Origin: Herbaspirillum sp.
GTDB lineage: Bacteria; Pseudomonadota; Gammaproteobacteria; Burkholderiales; Burkholderiaceae_D
NCBI RefSeq assembly: GCF_017744395.1
Contig: NZ_JAGIBI010000001.1
Span: 1,116,001 to 1,180,000 of the forward strand
Reading direction: 5' to 3'
DNA length: 64,000 nt
Shown here: in pieces, positions 1-9,539 of the stretch
How the letters are laid out: each line of letters starts with the position of its first letter
How positions within the stretch are numbered: the first letter of the stretch is position 1
Notes under the pieces: generated by a model
What the model was told of the DNA's origin: nothing
Database searches by the model: none
What the model saw: the letters and a program-made list of their open reading frames with translations, nothing else
Position numbers and translations under genes: made by a program

Positions 1-58
1 AGAACTTCACCGGTATCCGGACATCTCACTTTCATCCCGACACCTGCGGAGAAACAAT

Positions 59-208
59 ATGAACATCCACCTTTCCTTCGGCCCGCTGGCCGCACTGATC
101 GCCGGCATCCTGATCCTGCTGGCGCCGCGCCTGCTCAACTTCATTGTCGCCATCTACCTGATCGCCATCGGCGTGCTTGGCCTGGTGGGCTACGGCAAAT
201 TCATCTGA
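59..208 (+). CDS. DUF3096-type small membrane protein
   Basis: A 49-residue peptide starting MNIHLSFGPLAALIAG and ending YGKFI. Two hydrophobic stretches (about residues 9-22 and 26-45) are separated by a short APRLLN turn, so it should sit in the inner membrane as a helical hairpin. The pattern of a polar start, a LIAGILIL helix, a Pro-Arg-Leu turn and an IVAIYLI.IG..GL helix is that of DUF3096 proteins, which have no known function. A GGAG ribosome binding site lies 7 bases before the ATG. GC-rich third positions and a clean stop support a real gene despite its size. The family call is from memory of the pattern. Confidence 0.75.
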   Translation: MNIHLSFGPLAALIAGILILLAPRLLNFIVAIYLIAIGVLGLVGYGKFI

Positions 209-419
209 ATGTTTTCTGCTTCCCTCACAGCCCCGGGAAAACCCATCGGATGAGCGCGAAATGCGCGGCAACGATTGCTTACATTTCCGCGATGAAATGA
301 AACACTTTCGTGTCGTCGTCCGGTTCGGCAGTTCGTTATTGGGAGTAAGGCGCCGCGATCATCACGGCAAACGCGAAATCAGACGCCGAGCGTAACCTCC
401 ACATTCAAAAGGAACTGCC

Positions 420-686
420 ATGAAAACCAAATCCGTCATCGTCGCCTCCCTGCTGACCGCCCTGGCCCTGCCGGTGTTCGCACAGACCGGCACCGCCGCC
501 GCTCCGGCCGCAGCGCCCGCAGCTCCTGCGGCTGCCACGACCGATGCCGCCCCCAAGGCAAAGACCTCGCATGCCAAGCACAAGGTTGCAAAGAAGGCTG
601 AAAAGAAGGCCGAAAAAAAGGATGAGAAGAAGGACGCCGCAGGCGCCGAAGCCAAGCCGGCAACCGACGCCGCCAAGGCCAAGTAA
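420..686 (+). CDS. exported Ala/Pro/Lys-rich small protein, copy 1
   Basis: An 88-residue protein with a clear Sec signal peptide (MKTKSVIVASLLTALALPVFA, cleavage expected after Ala21). The mature part is low complexity: an Ala/Pro section (about residues 25-45) followed by a basic Lys/Ala/Glu section (about 46-88). It should be a small, basic, probably unfolded periplasmic or secreted protein. The next gene is a paralogue with nearly the same signal peptide, so the pair arose by tandem duplication. A GGA motif lies just upstream of the ATG. No enzymatic motif or cysteine is visible. Similar Ala/Lys-rich exported proteins occur in related bacteria without an assigned role. Confidence 0.8.
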   Translation: MKTKSVIVASLLTALALPVFAQTGTAAAPAAAPAAPAAATTDAAPKAKTSHAKHKVAKKAEKKAEKKDEKKDAAGAEAKPATDAAKAK

Positions 687-813
687 TTTCGCAGCATAGC
701 CGGAGCGCGGCGCAACTCACGGAAGACGCGCCGCGACGACAACACCGCAGCACCTGACTATTTATTACAGACACATCGCGGATCACACACCCGGATCTTG
801 AAAGGACTACACC

Positions 814-1083
814 ATGAAAACCAAAGCCATCATCGTCGCTTCCCTGCTGTCGGCCCTGACCCTGCCGGTATTCGCTCAGACCGGTACCCCGGCCGCCGCT
901 CCCGCAGCCCCTGCCGCTACCGCTGCCGCCCCGGCTGCCGCACCTGCTGCCAAGGCTGAAACCGCCACCAAGGCCAAGGCGCATCACGTCAAGAAGGTCA
1001 GCAAGAAGAGCGCCAAGAAGGCCACCGAAAAGGTTGACGGCGCCACCGACGTCAAGCCGGCCGCCGACAGCGCCAAGAAGTAA
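814..1083 (+). CDS. exported Ala/Pro/Lys-rich small protein, copy 2
   Basis: An 89-residue paralogue of the gene at 420. The signal peptide (MKTKAIIVASLLSALTLPVFA) differs from copy 1 at only a few positions. The mature chain again has an Ala/Pro half followed by a Lys-rich half ending in DSAKK. The ATG is preceded by a GAAAGGA ribosome binding site. A strong hairpin terminator follows 68 bases after the stop, so the pair may form one short transcript. The composition is histone-tail-like, but the signal peptide argues against DNA binding; a cell-envelope role is more likely. Function unknown. Confidence 0.8.
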   Translation: MKTKAIIVASLLSALTLPVFAQTGTPAAAPAAPAATAAAPAAAPAAKAETATKAKAHHVKKVSKKSAKKATEKVDGATDVKPAADSAKK

Positions 1084-1150
1084 GCAGTAACGCAAAGAGC
1101 ATCACCGGAGCGCCTTCACGCGCTCCATCCATGTCAGGGATGACAGGGGG

Positions 1151-1189
1151 TGCCGCATCATCGCCGCAAGGCATGATGCGGCATTTTTT
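1151..1189 (+). terminator. rho-independent terminator after the small-protein pair
   Basis: A perfect 11-bp stem (TGCCGCATCAT at 1151-1161 with ATGATGCGGCA at 1173-1183), an 11-base loop and a run of six T at 1184-1189. It ends the rightward transcript of the Ala/Lys-rich genes and faces the end of the leftward tilS gene. Confidence 0.85.
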
Positions 1190-1221
1190 CGCCTGGAGTT
1201 TTTATCGTCGGCGCGCGCCGC

Positions 1222-2643
1222 TCAATCGGCCTGCCAGCCGATGACGATGCGCTCGCCAGCGAAAGAGAAATGCGCGCAATCCATGCCGATGCCGGCGGCG
1301 AACAGCAGTTCATCGCCGGCGAACAGCAACGGCAGATACGGACGTTCCCACGCCGGCACGTCGGCGCTCTGGAAGTGCTGCTTCAGGCTGCGCGCCGGAC
1401 GGTTGGCGGCCAGCTTCACGCGCTCCCCGCCGTCGCGGCCGCGCACCGCCAATGGCTGCCGCGCCAGCCATGCCGCATCGATGCCGGGGCGCGCATCGCC
1501 GGCCCCGATGCTTTCGAACCGCAGCCAGCCGTAGTAGGCATCGACACGCAATTGCTCCTGCCCGCTCCATGCCAACCGGACGACCTCGCCTTCAGCCGGC
1601 GGCGTGCGGCGCGGCGCCAGGAATACGCGGTCGCGGTAGCGATGCACCTCGCCATCCGGATGCGACACGCACAGTTGCGCCTCCGCGCCCGCCTGCAGCA
1701 ATTGCGCGCGCATCTCCTGCATCCATGCCGCCGACGGCATGCGCATGCCGCGCAAGGCGAACCAATGGCGCATCAGGTTGAAGAATCGCTGCTCGCTCAA
1801 TTGCCGCAGGGCCGGCATCAACAGATGGTCTTCATGGCGGCATTGCGCCAGATCCTGCGCGGCGACTTCGTTCAACAATTCCTGCGCGCCCTGCGCGTGT
1901 CCGGCGGCGCGCGCCAGGCGTTGCTGGAATCCCGGGAAGGCGCTGCCGAGCGCCGGCATCACGCCATGCCGCAGGGCGTTGCGCGCATAGCGCACATCGG
2001 CGTTGGACTCGTCCTCGATATGCGCGATCTTGCGCGCTGCCGCGTATTGCTCCAGTTGCGCGCGCGTCATGCCCAGCAGCGGGCGGGCGATCAGGGTGGC
2101 ATCGTCGCCCAGCAAACCGGGGGCGGCATTGCAGGCATCCATGCCCGACATGCCGGCCAGTCCGCTGCCGCGCAGCAGTTGCAGCAGTACCGTTTCCGCC
2201 TGGTCGTCCAGATGGTGCGCCGTCAACAGGATGCCGGCGCCATGTTCACGGCACATGCGGCCCAGCGCGGCGTAGCGCGCCACGCGCGCGGCCTCTTCCA
2301 CGCCGCTGTCGGCAACGCCGGCCAGGCTGACGCGCTCGGCGAAAAACGGCACCCCAAGTTCATCGCAGCGCGCCTCGCAATGCCGCAGCCATTGGTCGGC
2401 GTGCGGGCTCAATCCGTGGTGCACATGCAGCGCCAGCAAGCGCAGGCCATGCGCGGCGGCGAACGCCGCGGCGGCATCCAGCAGCACCGAGGAATCGAGG
2501 CCGCCGCTGTACGCCACGGCCAATCCGGCCGGACGCTCGCCGGCCGGCACCGCCGCCAGCAACGCGCCTAGCGCCTGCTGCACCGCCTGCGCTGCTTTGG
2601 GCGCGGAACGCGGATGGTCGGGTGGGTTGGCGAAATCGGACAT
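1222..2643 (-). CDS. tilS: tRNA(Ile)-lysidine synthase
   Basis: Converts cytidine 34 of the CAU-anticodon tRNA-Ile to lysidine using ATP and lysine, so that the tRNA reads AUA. The chosen product has 473 residues. The N-type ATP pyrophosphatase P-loop SGGLDSS is at residues 46-52, preceded by GLAVAY, and followed by the family's HVHHGLS and TAHHLDDQAET motifs. The C-terminal part holds the substrate-binding domains found in full-length proteobacterial TilS. An upstream in-frame ATG at 2673 would add 10 residues; the MSDFAN start at 2643 is preferred because the extension is not conserved-looking. It lies last in a leftward run after cysS, a DNA glycosylase and accA. Confidence 0.95.
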   Translation of the reverse strand: MSDFANPPDHPRSAPKAAQAVQQALGALLAAVPAGERPAGLAVAYSGGLDSSVLLDAAAAFAAAHGLRLLALHVHHGLSPHADQWLRHCEARCDELGVPFFAERVSLAGVADSGVEEAARVARYAALGRMCREHGAGILLTAHHLDDQAETVLLQLLRGSGLAGMSGMDACNAAPGLLGDDATLIARPLLGMTRAQLEQYAAARKIAHIEDESNADVRYARNALRHGVMPALGSAFPGFQQRLARAAGHAQGAQELLNEVAAQDLAQCRHEDHLLMPALRQLSEQRFFNLMRHWFALRGMRMPSAAWMQEMRAQLLQAGAEAQLCVSHPDGEVHRYRDRVFLAPRRTPPAEGEVVRLAWSGQEQLRVDAYYGWLRFESIGAGDARPGIDAAWLARQPLAVRGRDGGERVKLAANRPARSLKQHFQSADVPAWERPYLPLLFAGDELLFAAGIGMDCAHFSFAGERIVIGWQAD

Positions 2644-2712
2644 GGCCTTGGAGATGGGAAGATCGGTAATCAAGCGGAGCGGCCGATGAAACGGCCCCGC
2701 AGAAACGACAAA

Positions 2713-2736
2713 CGCCAGCGACCGGGATCGCTGGCG
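2713..2736 (-). terminator. hairpin between accA and tilS
   Basis: A perfect 9-bp stem (CGCCAGCGA with TCGCTGGCG) and a 6-base loop lie 37 bases after the accA stop. On the minus strand it is followed by only a weak T stretch (TTTGTCGTTT). It could be a partial terminator or a transcript-stabilising hairpin that lowers tilS expression relative to accA. Confidence 0.5.
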
Positions 2737-2772
2737 CTCGATAGTGGAGCCTGTTCAAGGCCTCGCCGGAAA

Positions 2773-3753
2773 TTACTCGGCCGAGTTCAGTTCCTTGAAT
2801 TTGCCGTAGGCCATCAGCTTTTCGTGGCGGGCTGCCAGCAGTTCCTTGGTCTTCATGCCCTGGAACTGGCGCAGCGTGTCCGACAGCGCGCGCTTCAACA
2901 GCGAAGCCATCTGCTTCGGATCGCGGTGGGCGCCGCCGAGCGGTTCGTTGACGATCTTGTCGACCAGGCCGATCGCCTTCAGGCGGTGCGCGGTCAGGCC
3001 CAGCGCTTCGGCGGCATCGGCGGCGCGGTCGGCGGTCTTCCACAGGATGGAAGCGCAGCCTTCCGGCGAGATCACCGAGTAGGTCGCATATTGCAGCATC
3101 AGCACCGAGTCGCCCACGGCGATAGCCAGCGCGCCGCCGGAGCCGCCTTCACCGATGATGGTGGCGATCAGCGGCACCTTCAGTTCGGCCATCACGTACA
3201 GGTTGTGGCCGATGGCTTCGGACTGGCCGCGCTCTTCGGCATCGATGCCGGGGAATGCGCCCGGGGTATCGACGAAGGTGAAGATGGGCAGGTTGAATTT
3301 CTCGGCCACCTTCATCAGGCGCATCGCCTTGCGATAGCCTTCCGGCTTGGGCATGCCGAAGTTGCGCATGGCGCGTTCCTTGGTGTCGCGCCCCTTCTGG
3401 TGGCCGATCACCATGCAGGCCTGGCCGTTGAAACGGGCGAGGCCGCCGACGATGGACTGGTCGTCCGCGAAGGTGCGGTCGCCGTGCAGTTCGTGGAAGT
3501 CGGTGAAGATTTCGCGCACGTAGTCCATGGTGTACGGACGTTGCGGGTGGCGCGCGATCTGGGAAACCTGCCAGGGCGTGAGCTTGGCGTAGATGTCCTT
3601 GGTCAGTTGCTGGCTTTTCTTGACCAGGCGTTCGATCTCTTCGGAGATGTCGACGGCCGAGTCGTCTTGTACAAAACGCAACTCTTCGATCTTGGCATCC
3701 AGCTCGGCGATGGCCTGCTCGAAGCCCAGAAAAGTCGTTGTCGATTTAGTCAT
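2773..3753 (-). CDS. accA: acetyl-CoA carboxylase carboxyltransferase subunit alpha
   Basis: Alpha subunit of the cytoplasmic carboxyltransferase that, with AccD, moves the carboxyl group from biotin-BCCP to acetyl-CoA, giving malonyl-CoA for fatty acid synthesis. At 326 residues it has the usual length. The crotonase-fold glycine motifs VDTPGAFPG and GEGGSGGAL and the segment [13 protein letters not shown] are intact. The N-terminal amphipathic helix (about residues 8-55) is typical of AccA. The gene lies between the DNA glycosylase and tilS; the 165-base gap upstream is large enough to hold its own promoter. Confidence 0.97.
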   Translation of the reverse strand: MTKSTTTFLGFEQAIAELDAKIEELRFVQDDSAVDISEEIERLVKKSQQLTKDIYAKLTPWQVSQIARHPQRPYTMDYVREIFTDFHELHGDRTFADDQSIVGGLARFNGQACMVIGHQKGRDTKERAMRNFGMPKPEGYRKAMRLMKVAEKFNLPIFTFVDTPGAFPGIDAEERGQSEAIGHNLYVMAELKVPLIATIIGEGGSGGALAIAVGDSVLMLQYATYSVISPEGCASILWKTADRAADAAEALGLTAHRLKAIGLVDKIVNEPLGGAHRDPKQMASLLKRALSDTLRQFQGMKTKELLAARHEKLMAYGKFKELNSAE

Positions 3754-3918
3754 TGTGTTCCTTTGTTCAACAAGTCCGACGGCGCCCGCATGCGCGCTCC
3801 GTATGGAGTTGCGGCTGCCTTGGCGCTACGCGATCGGTTTGCCTTCTATCCTGCGAGGAGCGGAGTATACACCAGCGGCTTATCCAAACTGCGCAACCCG
3901 CGCTCCCTTTTGTATCCT

Positions 3919-4578
3919 TCAATAGTCCGACGGCAACGGGTCGAGGCTGCGCCAGAGATACCACGTGGCAACAGTGCGCCACGGTTCCCAGTTGGCGGCG
4001 ACTTCCCGCGCATCGCTGCGCGACACCGGCTCGCCCGAGAAATAGCTGATGCTGATACCCTTGAGCAAGCCCAGGTCGTCCAGCGGCAGCACGTTCGGCC
4101 GCAGCAGATTAAATATCAAAAACATCTCGGCTGTCCAGCGGCCGATCCCGCGGATCTGGACCATCTCGGCGATGACGTCCTCGTCCTCCATCTCCATCCA
4201 CTTGTCGGGATGCACGGTCTTGGCCTTGAAATGGTTGGCCAGGTCGAGGATGTATTCGGCCTTGCGCTTGGACAAGCCGCACTCCCCCAACCCTTCCAGG
4301 CCGGTGCGAATCACCTGGGCCGGCGTACATTTGGGGCACGCCTCGAGGAAACGCAGCCACACCGCATTGGCGGCCTTGGTCGAAATCTGCTGGCCGATCA
4401 CCGAGCGCGCCAGCGTGGTGAAAGCGTCACCGCGCACCGTCAGCTGCAGGTCGCCGAACTGGGGGATGATCTTGCGCATGATGCGGTCGCGCTTCATCAA
4501 TTCGGCCTTGGCTTCTTCCCAGTATCCGGGGACGATCAGCGTCGGATCGGCCGGACTCGTTTTTCTGATGGTATTCAA
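3919..4578 (-). CDS. DNA-3-methyladenine glycosylase, HhH-GPD family
   Basis: Base-excision repair enzyme that should remove alkylated purines such as 3-methyladenine. The 219-residue chain is a short AlkA-type protein lacking the N-terminal TATA-fold domain of E. coli AlkA. The helix-hairpin-helix lies at about residues 142-158 (IRGIGRWTAEMF). The Gly/Pro-Asp loop LPLDDLG places the catalytic aspartate at Asp168 (equivalent to AlkA Asp238). No iron-sulfur cysteine cluster is present, which separates it from MutY and Nth. Its ATG lies one base after the cysS stop codon, so the two are probably translationally coupled. Confidence 0.9.
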   Translation of the reverse strand: MNTIRKTSPADPTLIVPGYWEEAKAELMKRDRIMRKIIPQFGDLQLTVRGDAFTTLARSVIGQQISTKAANAVWLRFLEACPKCTPAQVIRTGLEGLGECGLSKRKAEYILDLANHFKAKTVHPDKWMEMEDEDVIAEMVQIRGIGRWTAEMFLIFNLLRPNVLPLDDLGLLKGISISYFSGEPVSRSDAREVAANWEPWRTVATWYLWRSLDPLPSDY

Positions 4579-4579
4579 C

Positions 4580-5974
4580 TCAAGCTCTCCGCCATTCGGT
4601 CAGCCCGCCCGGTTTGTCTTCCAGAATGATGCCGGCCGCAGTGAGCTCCGCGCGGATGCGGTCTGCTTCGGCAAAGTTTTTGCCCTGCTTGGCCGCCTTG
4701 CGGGCGGCGATCAATGCTTCGATCTGAGTTTCATCCAGACCGCCTTCCTGGGCGCCGCTGCGGCCCTTCAGGAATTCGTCCGGCGCACGTTCCAGCAGCC
4801 CCAGCACGCCGGCCAGCGCCTTCAGCTGGCGCGCATGCTGCGGCGAACGGCTGCGGTTGACCTCGTTGGCCAGCTCGAACAGCACCGCAATCGCCACCGG
4901 GGTATTGAAATCGTCGTTGAGCGCCTCGGCGAAACGCAGCGCATGCGCCTCGCCCTCGTCCACGCCGCCGGCCTCCACCGGCACATCCTTGAGCGCGGTA
5001 TACAGGCGGGTCAAGGCGCCGCGCGCATCGTCGAGGTGGGCGTCGGAATAGTTCAGCGGGCTGCGGTAATGCGCGCGCAGGATGAAGAAGCGTACCACTT
5101 CCGGATCGTACTTCTGCAGCACTTCGCGGATGGTGAAGAAATTGCCGAGCGACTTCGACATCTTCTCGTTGTCGACGCGCACGAAGCCGTTGTGCATCCA
5201 GTAATTGACGAAGGTGTGGCGGTGCGCGCCTTCGGACTGGGCGATCTCGTTCTCGTGGTGGGGGAACTGCAGGTCCTGCCCGCCGCCATGGATGTCGAAA
5301 TGGTCGCCCAGCAGGTCGCTGGACATGGCCGAGCATTCGATATGCCAGCCGGGACGGCCACAGCCCCATGGCGAATCCCACTTGGCTTCGTCCGGTTCGC
5401 CGGCCTTGGCGGCTTTCCAGAGCACGAAGTCGAGCGGATCGCGCTTGCCGGTGTTGACGTCCACCCGTTCGCCGGCGCGCAGGTCGTCCAGCGACTTGCC
5501 TGAGAGCCTGCCGTAGCCAGGGAAATCTCGCACGGAATAATTGACGTCGCCGTCGGTCGCCTTGTAGGCCAGGCCGTTCTGCTCCAGCTTGCCGATCAGC
5601 TCCAGCATCTGCGGCACGTATTGGGTGGCGCGCGGCTCATGGTCGGGGCGCTGCACGCCCAGGGCGTCGGCATCCTCGTTCATCGCGGTGATGAAGCGCT
5701 CGGTCAACTGGTAGATCGACTCCCCGTTTTCCTGCGCGCGTTTGATGATTTTGTCTTCGATATCGGTGATGTTGCGCACATAAGTCACGTCGTAGCCGGA
5801 CTTGCGCAGCCAGCGCTGCACCATGTCGAACACCACCATCACGCGCGCGTGGCCGAGATGGCAATAGTCGTATACGGTCATGCCGCACACGTACAGGCGC
5901 ACCTTGCCGGGTTCGATCGGGGAAAAGACCTGCTTATCACGCGCCAGCGTGTTGTAAATTTTGAGCTTGCTCAT
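4580..5974 (-). CDS. cysS: cysteinyl-tRNA synthetase
   Basis: Class I synthetase charging tRNA-Cys in the cytoplasm. At 464 residues it has the normal length. The HIGH-type motif is HLGH at residues 39-42 and KMSKS is at 271-275. The zinc ligands Cys30, Cys214, His239 and Glu243 are all present, as expected for cysteine selection. The C-terminal anticodon-binding region (about 350-464) is intact. The start [10 protein letters not shown] matches the family start. It is the first gene of the leftward run cysS, glycosylase, accA, tilS and is divergent from the TPR gene at 6199. Confidence 0.97.
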   Translation of the reverse strand: MSKLKIYNTLARDKQVFSPIEPGKVRLYVCGMTVYDYCHLGHARVMVVFDMVQRWLRKSGYDVTYVRNITDIEDKIIKRAQENGESIYQLTERFITAMNEDADALGVQRPDHEPRATQYVPQMLELIGKLEQNGLAYKATDGDVNYSVRDFPGYGRLSGKSLDDLRAGERVDVNTGKRDPLDFVLWKAAKAGEPDEAKWDSPWGCGRPGWHIECSAMSSDLLGDHFDIHGGGQDLQFPHHENEIAQSEGAHRHTFVNYWMHNGFVRVDNEKMSKSLGNFFTIREVLQKYDPEVVRFFILRAHYRSPLNYSDAHLDDARGALTRLYTALKDVPVEAGGVDEGEAHALRFAEALNDDFNTPVAIAVLFELANEVNRSRSPQHARQLKALAGVLGLLERAPDEFLKGRSGAQEGGLDETQIEALIAARKAAKQGKNFAEADRIRAELTAAGIILEDKPGGLTEWRRA

Positions 5975-6198
5975 GGGACGGGAATTCTTGGTTTGGCGAT
6001 ACCGGAGACAGTGCCGCGGTCATGCTGCGCGATGCGGGCTGCGCGCCGGGAAGAGTGCTTCCGGACGGGCGCTCGCCCCCTCGATTACGGTTCTAGCGAC
6101 ACTTGCGACATGAACGCGACACGATAGCCAAACCTCTTTTTGTAGTGCCTGTTTGATATAAAATGCCTGCTTTCGTCCGAGTATAGCATTGATAAACC

Positions 6199-7623
6199 AT
6201 GCCCCCAGAATCACAAGAACAGACATCTATTCATGGTTTGCGCGGTTTGATCAATAGAACTGCCCACAAGACGGCGCTGTTGTCCGGCCTGGTGGCCGCC
6301 CTCTTCGCCGCCCCCGCGCACGCCAACGAGATGTCCGACATCAACAAGCTGATGCGGTCCGGCCAATACGCCGAGGCGCTCACGAAGACCGATGCCGTAC
6401 TCGCGAAACACCCGCGCGACGCCCAGATGCGTTTCACGAAAGGCCTGATCTTAGCAGAACAAAATCGTTCTGCGGAGGCCATCGCGGTGTTCTCCAAACT
6501 GACCGAGGACTTCCCCGACCTGCCCGAGCCGTACAACAACCTGGCCGTGCTGTATGCCGCCAACGGGCAATACGACAAGGCGCGCGCATCGCTGGACATG
6601 GCCATGCGCACCAACCCGACCTATGCCACCGCGCTGGAGAACCTGGGCGACGTCTACGCCAAGCTGGCCAGCCAGGCATATGACAAGGCCTTGCAGATCG
6701 ATCCGGGCAGCAATGTCCCGCAGCCCAAGCTGACCCTGTTGCGCTCGCTCAACGGCAACGCCACCGGCGGCACCGTGCCGCGCCTGGCCAGCGCCGCCCC
6801 CGGCCAGGCCGCGCAGGCGCAGCGCGACGCCAAGGCCAAGGCCGACGCCGCCGCGGCCGAACAGCAGGAACGCGCACGCGCGCTGGCGACCGAAAAGGCC
6901 GCCCAGCAGGCCGCGGCCGACAAGGCGGCGGCGGAAAAGGCCGCCATCGCCAAGGCCTCGGCCGACAAGGCCGCAGCGGACAAGGCTGCCGCCGAGAAGG
7001 CGGCGGCGGACAAGGCGGCTGCCGACAAGGCCGCCGCTGAAAAGGCCGCCGCGGAGAAAGCCGCCGCCGACAGGAAGAAGGCCGACAAGGCAGCCGCCGA
7101 ACAGAAGCAGAAAGACAAGGAACAGAAGGAACAAGCCGAACGTCTGGAGAAGGAAAAGGCCGACAAGGCCGCCAGGGCCGAGAAGGAAAAAGCCGCCCAG
7201 GCCGAGAAGCAGGCGGCCGCCGAGAAGGCCGCCCAGGCCAAGGCGGCGGCGGATAAGGCCAAGGCGGCGGCCGACGCCGACCAGGACAAGAACGCCGTGC
7301 TGGCCTCGCTCAACAATTGGGCCAAGGCCTGGAGCGACAAGGACGTCAGGAGCTACCTGGCCCACTACGCCAGCGATTTCGAGACGCCCAAGGGCGCCAC
7401 CCGCAAGGAGTGGGCCGAAGAGCGCCGCGCCCGTATCGAGGACAAGGGCCACATCACCGTGAAGGTCAGCAACGCCCAGGTCGTCATCAAAGGCAATACC
7501 GCGACCGTGCGCTACCGCCAGATATATAATTCCAACCGGCTGACGGTGGACAGCCGCAAGACCCTGGTCTTCGTGAAACAGGGCAACAAGTGGCTGATCA
7601 AACAGGAACGATCGGGAGGGTAA
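6199..7623 (+). CDS. exported TPR protein with long Ala/Lys coiled coil and NTF2-like domain
   Basis: A 474-residue envelope protein with three parts. Residues 1-43 contain a signal peptide with a long n-region, probably cut at AHA-NE. Residues 44-170 carry tetratricopeptide repeats (for example PEPYNNLAVLYAANGQYDKA). Residues 205-364 are an Ala/Lys/Glu-rich repeat of AADKAAAEKA type, a long charged helix or coiled coil. Residues 365-474 form an NTF2/Cds6-like domain (WAKAWSDKD, then KWLIKQE). The next gene, 3 bases downstream, is an L,D-transpeptidase whose own C-terminus resembles this last domain, so both probably act on peptidoglycan. No good ribosome binding site precedes the ATG. Confidence 0.85.
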   Translation: MPPESQEQTSIHGLRGLINRTAHKTALLSGLVAALFAAPAHANEMSDINKLMRSGQYAEALTKTDAVLAKHPRDAQMRFTKGLILAEQNRSAEAIAVFSKLTEDFPDLPEPYNNLAVLYAANGQYDKARASLDMAMRTNPTYATALENLGDVYAKLASQAYDKALQIDPGSNVPQPKLTLLRSLNGNATGGTVPRLASAAPGQAAQAQRDAKAKADAAAAEQQERARALATEKAAQQAAADKAAAEKAAIAKASADKAAADKAAAEKAAADKAAADKAAAEKAAAEKAAADRKKADKAAAEQKQKDKEQKEQAERLEKEKADKAARAEKEKAAQAEKQAAAEKAAQAKAAADKAKAAADADQDKNAVLASLNNWAKAWSDKDVRSYLAHYASDFETPKGATRKEWAEERRARIEDKGHITVKVSNAQVVIKGNTATVRYRQIYNSNRLTVDSRKTLVFVKQGNKWLIKQERSGG

Positions 7624-7626
7624 GCG

Positions 7627-8871
7627 GTGGCTCAAGCTTTACAAGGGCGTCCGGCGCGCATGCTGGGGCGCCTGCTGATGTTGTGTCTGGCAGGCTTGCC
7701 GACGACCGGCAGCATCGCCTCCTCGTCTTCCATCCCACCGCAAAGCGCCGGCCCTGCCGCGCCGGCCAAGCCCGATCCCGAGGCCTTGCTGATCGACGTC
7801 TACAAGGACCTCGGCGCCAACCGCCTGCGCGAAGCCCAGGCCAAGGCCGACGCCCTGGTGGCGGCCTATCCGACCTTCCGCCTGGGGCACCTGGTGCAGG
7901 GCGACCTGCTGCTGATGCATGCGCGCCCGGTGCGCAATTTCGGCGCCATGGCCGACGCCCCGCAGGACAAGCTCAAGGAACTGCGCGACGAAGCCATGGT
8001 GCGCATCCGCTCGCTGCAGGAAAAACCCGATCCCAAGCTGATCCCCAAGGCCATCCTGCAGGTCGGCGACGACCAGAAGAACGTGTTCGTGGTCGACACC
8101 TCGCGCTCGCGCATGTACGTCTATGAAAACCAGGGCGGCGAGCTGAAATACCAGAGCGACTATTACATCTCGCAAGGCCGCTTCGGCGCCAACAAGTCCA
8201 AGGAAGGCGACCAGCGCACCCCGATCGGCGTGTACTACGTCAACAACCGCATCCCCGGCCCCAAGCTGCCCGACTTCTACGGCACCGGCGCGCTGCCGTT
8301 GTCCTACCCCAACGAATGGGACAAGCGCAACGGCCGCAGCGGCTACGGCATCTGGCTGCACGGCACGCCGTCCGACAATTTCAGCCGCCCGCCGCTGTCT
8401 TCCGACGGCTGCGTGGTGCTGGCCAATCCGGACCTGCAAAACCTGTACTCGACCGCCGAGGTCGGCAAGACCGTGGTGGTGATCAGCCAGGGCGTGCAAT
8501 TCGTCAACAAGGGCGAATGGAATAAGCAGCGCGAGGCCGCGACCGCCATGCTGGAACAATGGCAGCAGTCGCTGGAAAGCCCCGACAGCGAGAAGACCCT
8601 GTCCTACTACTCGCGCGACTTCCGCTCGGCGCTGGGCGAAAGCCTGGCGACCTGGTTCACGCGCCAGCAAAAGAGCATGAACGGCGCGCGCTTCACCAGC
8701 GTCAAGCTGCGCGATGTCAGCCTGTTCCGCTATCCGGGCCCGGAAAACATGATCGTCAGCACTTTCACCCAGGAAAGCGCCGTCGGCAAGAGCAAGAACG
8801 CGATCCGCAAACGCCAGTACTGGGTCAAGGAAGGATCGGATTGGAAAATTATTTACGAAGGTAATGCATGA
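7627..8871 (+). CDS. L,D-transpeptidase (YkuD family) with C-terminal NTF2-like domain
   Basis: Periplasmic enzyme expected to form 3-3 peptidoglycan crosslinks or to attach or release lipoproteins. The GTG-started 414-residue product has a signal peptide in residues 1-32. The YkuD domain (about 150-290) contains the motif HGTP at 245-248 and SSDGC at 258-262, giving His245 and catalytic Cys262. Residues 300-414 form a Cds6/NTF2-like domain ([11 protein letters not shown] to [14 protein letters not shown]), an arrangement known in L,D-transpeptidases. An ATG at residue 12 is an alternative start. It overlaps the ppiA start by 4 bases (ATGA), so the TPR gene, this gene and ppiA look cotranscribed. 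Confidence 0.9.
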   Translation: MAQALQGRPARMLGRLLMLCLAGLPTTGSIASSSSIPPQSAGPAAPAKPDPEALLIDVYKDLGANRLREAQAKADALVAAYPTFRLGHLVQGDLLLMHARPVRNFGAMADAPQDKLKELRDEAMVRIRSLQEKPDPKLIPKAILQVGDDQKNVFVVDTSRSRMYVYENQGGELKYQSDYYISQGRFGANKSKEGDQRTPIGVYYVNNRIPGPKLPDFYGTGALPLSYPNEWDKRNGRSGYGIWLHGTPSDNFSRPPLSSDGCVVLANPDLQNLYSTAEVGKTVVVISQGVQFVNKGEWNKQREAATAMLEQWQQSLESPDSEKTLSYYSRDFRSALGESLATWFTRQQKSMNGARFTSVKLRDVSLFRYPGPENMIVSTFTQESAVGKSKNAIRKRQYWVKEGSDWKIIYEGNA

Positions 8872-9440
8872 TGATGTTTCGCCGTAGCCTGCTGTGCGCA
8901 CTGGCCGCCCTGTCCCTGACCGCCGCCCTGCCGGCCCCGGCCTTCGCCGCTGCCGCCGCGCCGCGCGTGCTGCTCAAGACCAGCATGGGCGACATCGTGG
9001 TCGAGCTCAATCCCGAAAAGGCCCCCGTCACCGTCGAGAATTTCCTCAACTACGTCAAGAAGGGCCAGTACAACGGCACCCTGTTCCACCGCGTGATCAG
9101 CGGCTTCATGATCCAGGGCGGCGGCTTCGACAAGAACATGCGCCAAAAGCCGACCGACGCGCCGATCCGGAACGAGGCCAAAAACGGTTTGAAGAACGAG
9201 GTTTATACTATCGCCATGGCGCGCACCTCGCTTCCGCATTCGGCTACGGCCCAGTTCTTCATCAACGTCGCCAACAATGCCCCGCTGGATTATCCGAGCC
9301 GTGACGGCTGGGGTTACGCGGTATTCGGCAAGGTGGTCCAGGGCACCGATGTGGTCGACAAGATCAAGCAGGTGCCGACCGGCTACGACGATGTCCCGGC
9401 TACCCAGGTCGTGATCGAGTCGGCGACGCTGGTCAAGTAG
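8868..9440 (+). CDS. ppiA: periplasmic peptidyl-prolyl cis-trans isomerase, cyclophilin type
   Basis: Catalyses proline isomerisation during folding of exported proteins. The 190-residue product starts with a signal peptide ([20 protein letters not shown], cut near AFA-A). The cyclophilin core follows, with [15 protein letters not shown] and [10 protein letters not shown] carrying the active-site Arg, Phe, Gln and Asn residues. The start overlaps the transpeptidase stop (ATGA). The next gene is its cytoplasmic paralogue ppiB; they share long identical stretches, suggesting an old tandem duplication in which only one copy is exported. Confidence 0.95.
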   Translation: MMMFRRSLLCALAALSLTAALPAPAFAAAAAPRVLLKTSMGDIVVELNPEKAPVTVENFLNYVKKGQYNGTLFHRVISGFMIQGGGFDKNMRQKPTDAPIRNEAKNGLKNEVYTIAMARTSLPHSATAQFFINVANNAPLDYPSRDGWGYAVFGKVVQGTDVVDKIKQVPTGYDDVPATQVVIESATLVK

Positions 9441-9465
9441 GTTCTTTTAATACCGCCCCAGGGAC

Positions 9466-9487
9466 AGGCGGGCCGCGATGCCCGCCT
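9466..9487 (+). terminator. weak terminator between ppiA and ppiB
   Basis: A 7-bp stem (AGGCGGG with CCCGCCT), an 8-base loop, then CGTTTTCCC. The short T run makes it a partial terminator, which could set different levels of the two cyclophilins. Confidence 0.5.
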
Positions 9488-9539
9488 CGTTTTCCCTCCC
9501 TTATTTTCACCATTTTCACTGTTAAGCAAAGGATTCATC

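Noticed and set aside
2614..4629. 671-codon rightward open frame opposite accA and the glycosylase
   Set aside because: Shadow of two recognised genes and of the intergenic region between them; no motif and no ribosome binding site.
6136..6164. TATAAAAT-like sequence ahead of the TPR gene as promoter
   Set aside because: A -10-like box is visible, but no acceptable -35 lies at the right distance, so it is not listed.
6895..7290. Repeated DNA considered as a CRISPR-like or satellite array
   Set aside because: The repeats have no spacers, are in frame and encode an Ala/Lys helix.
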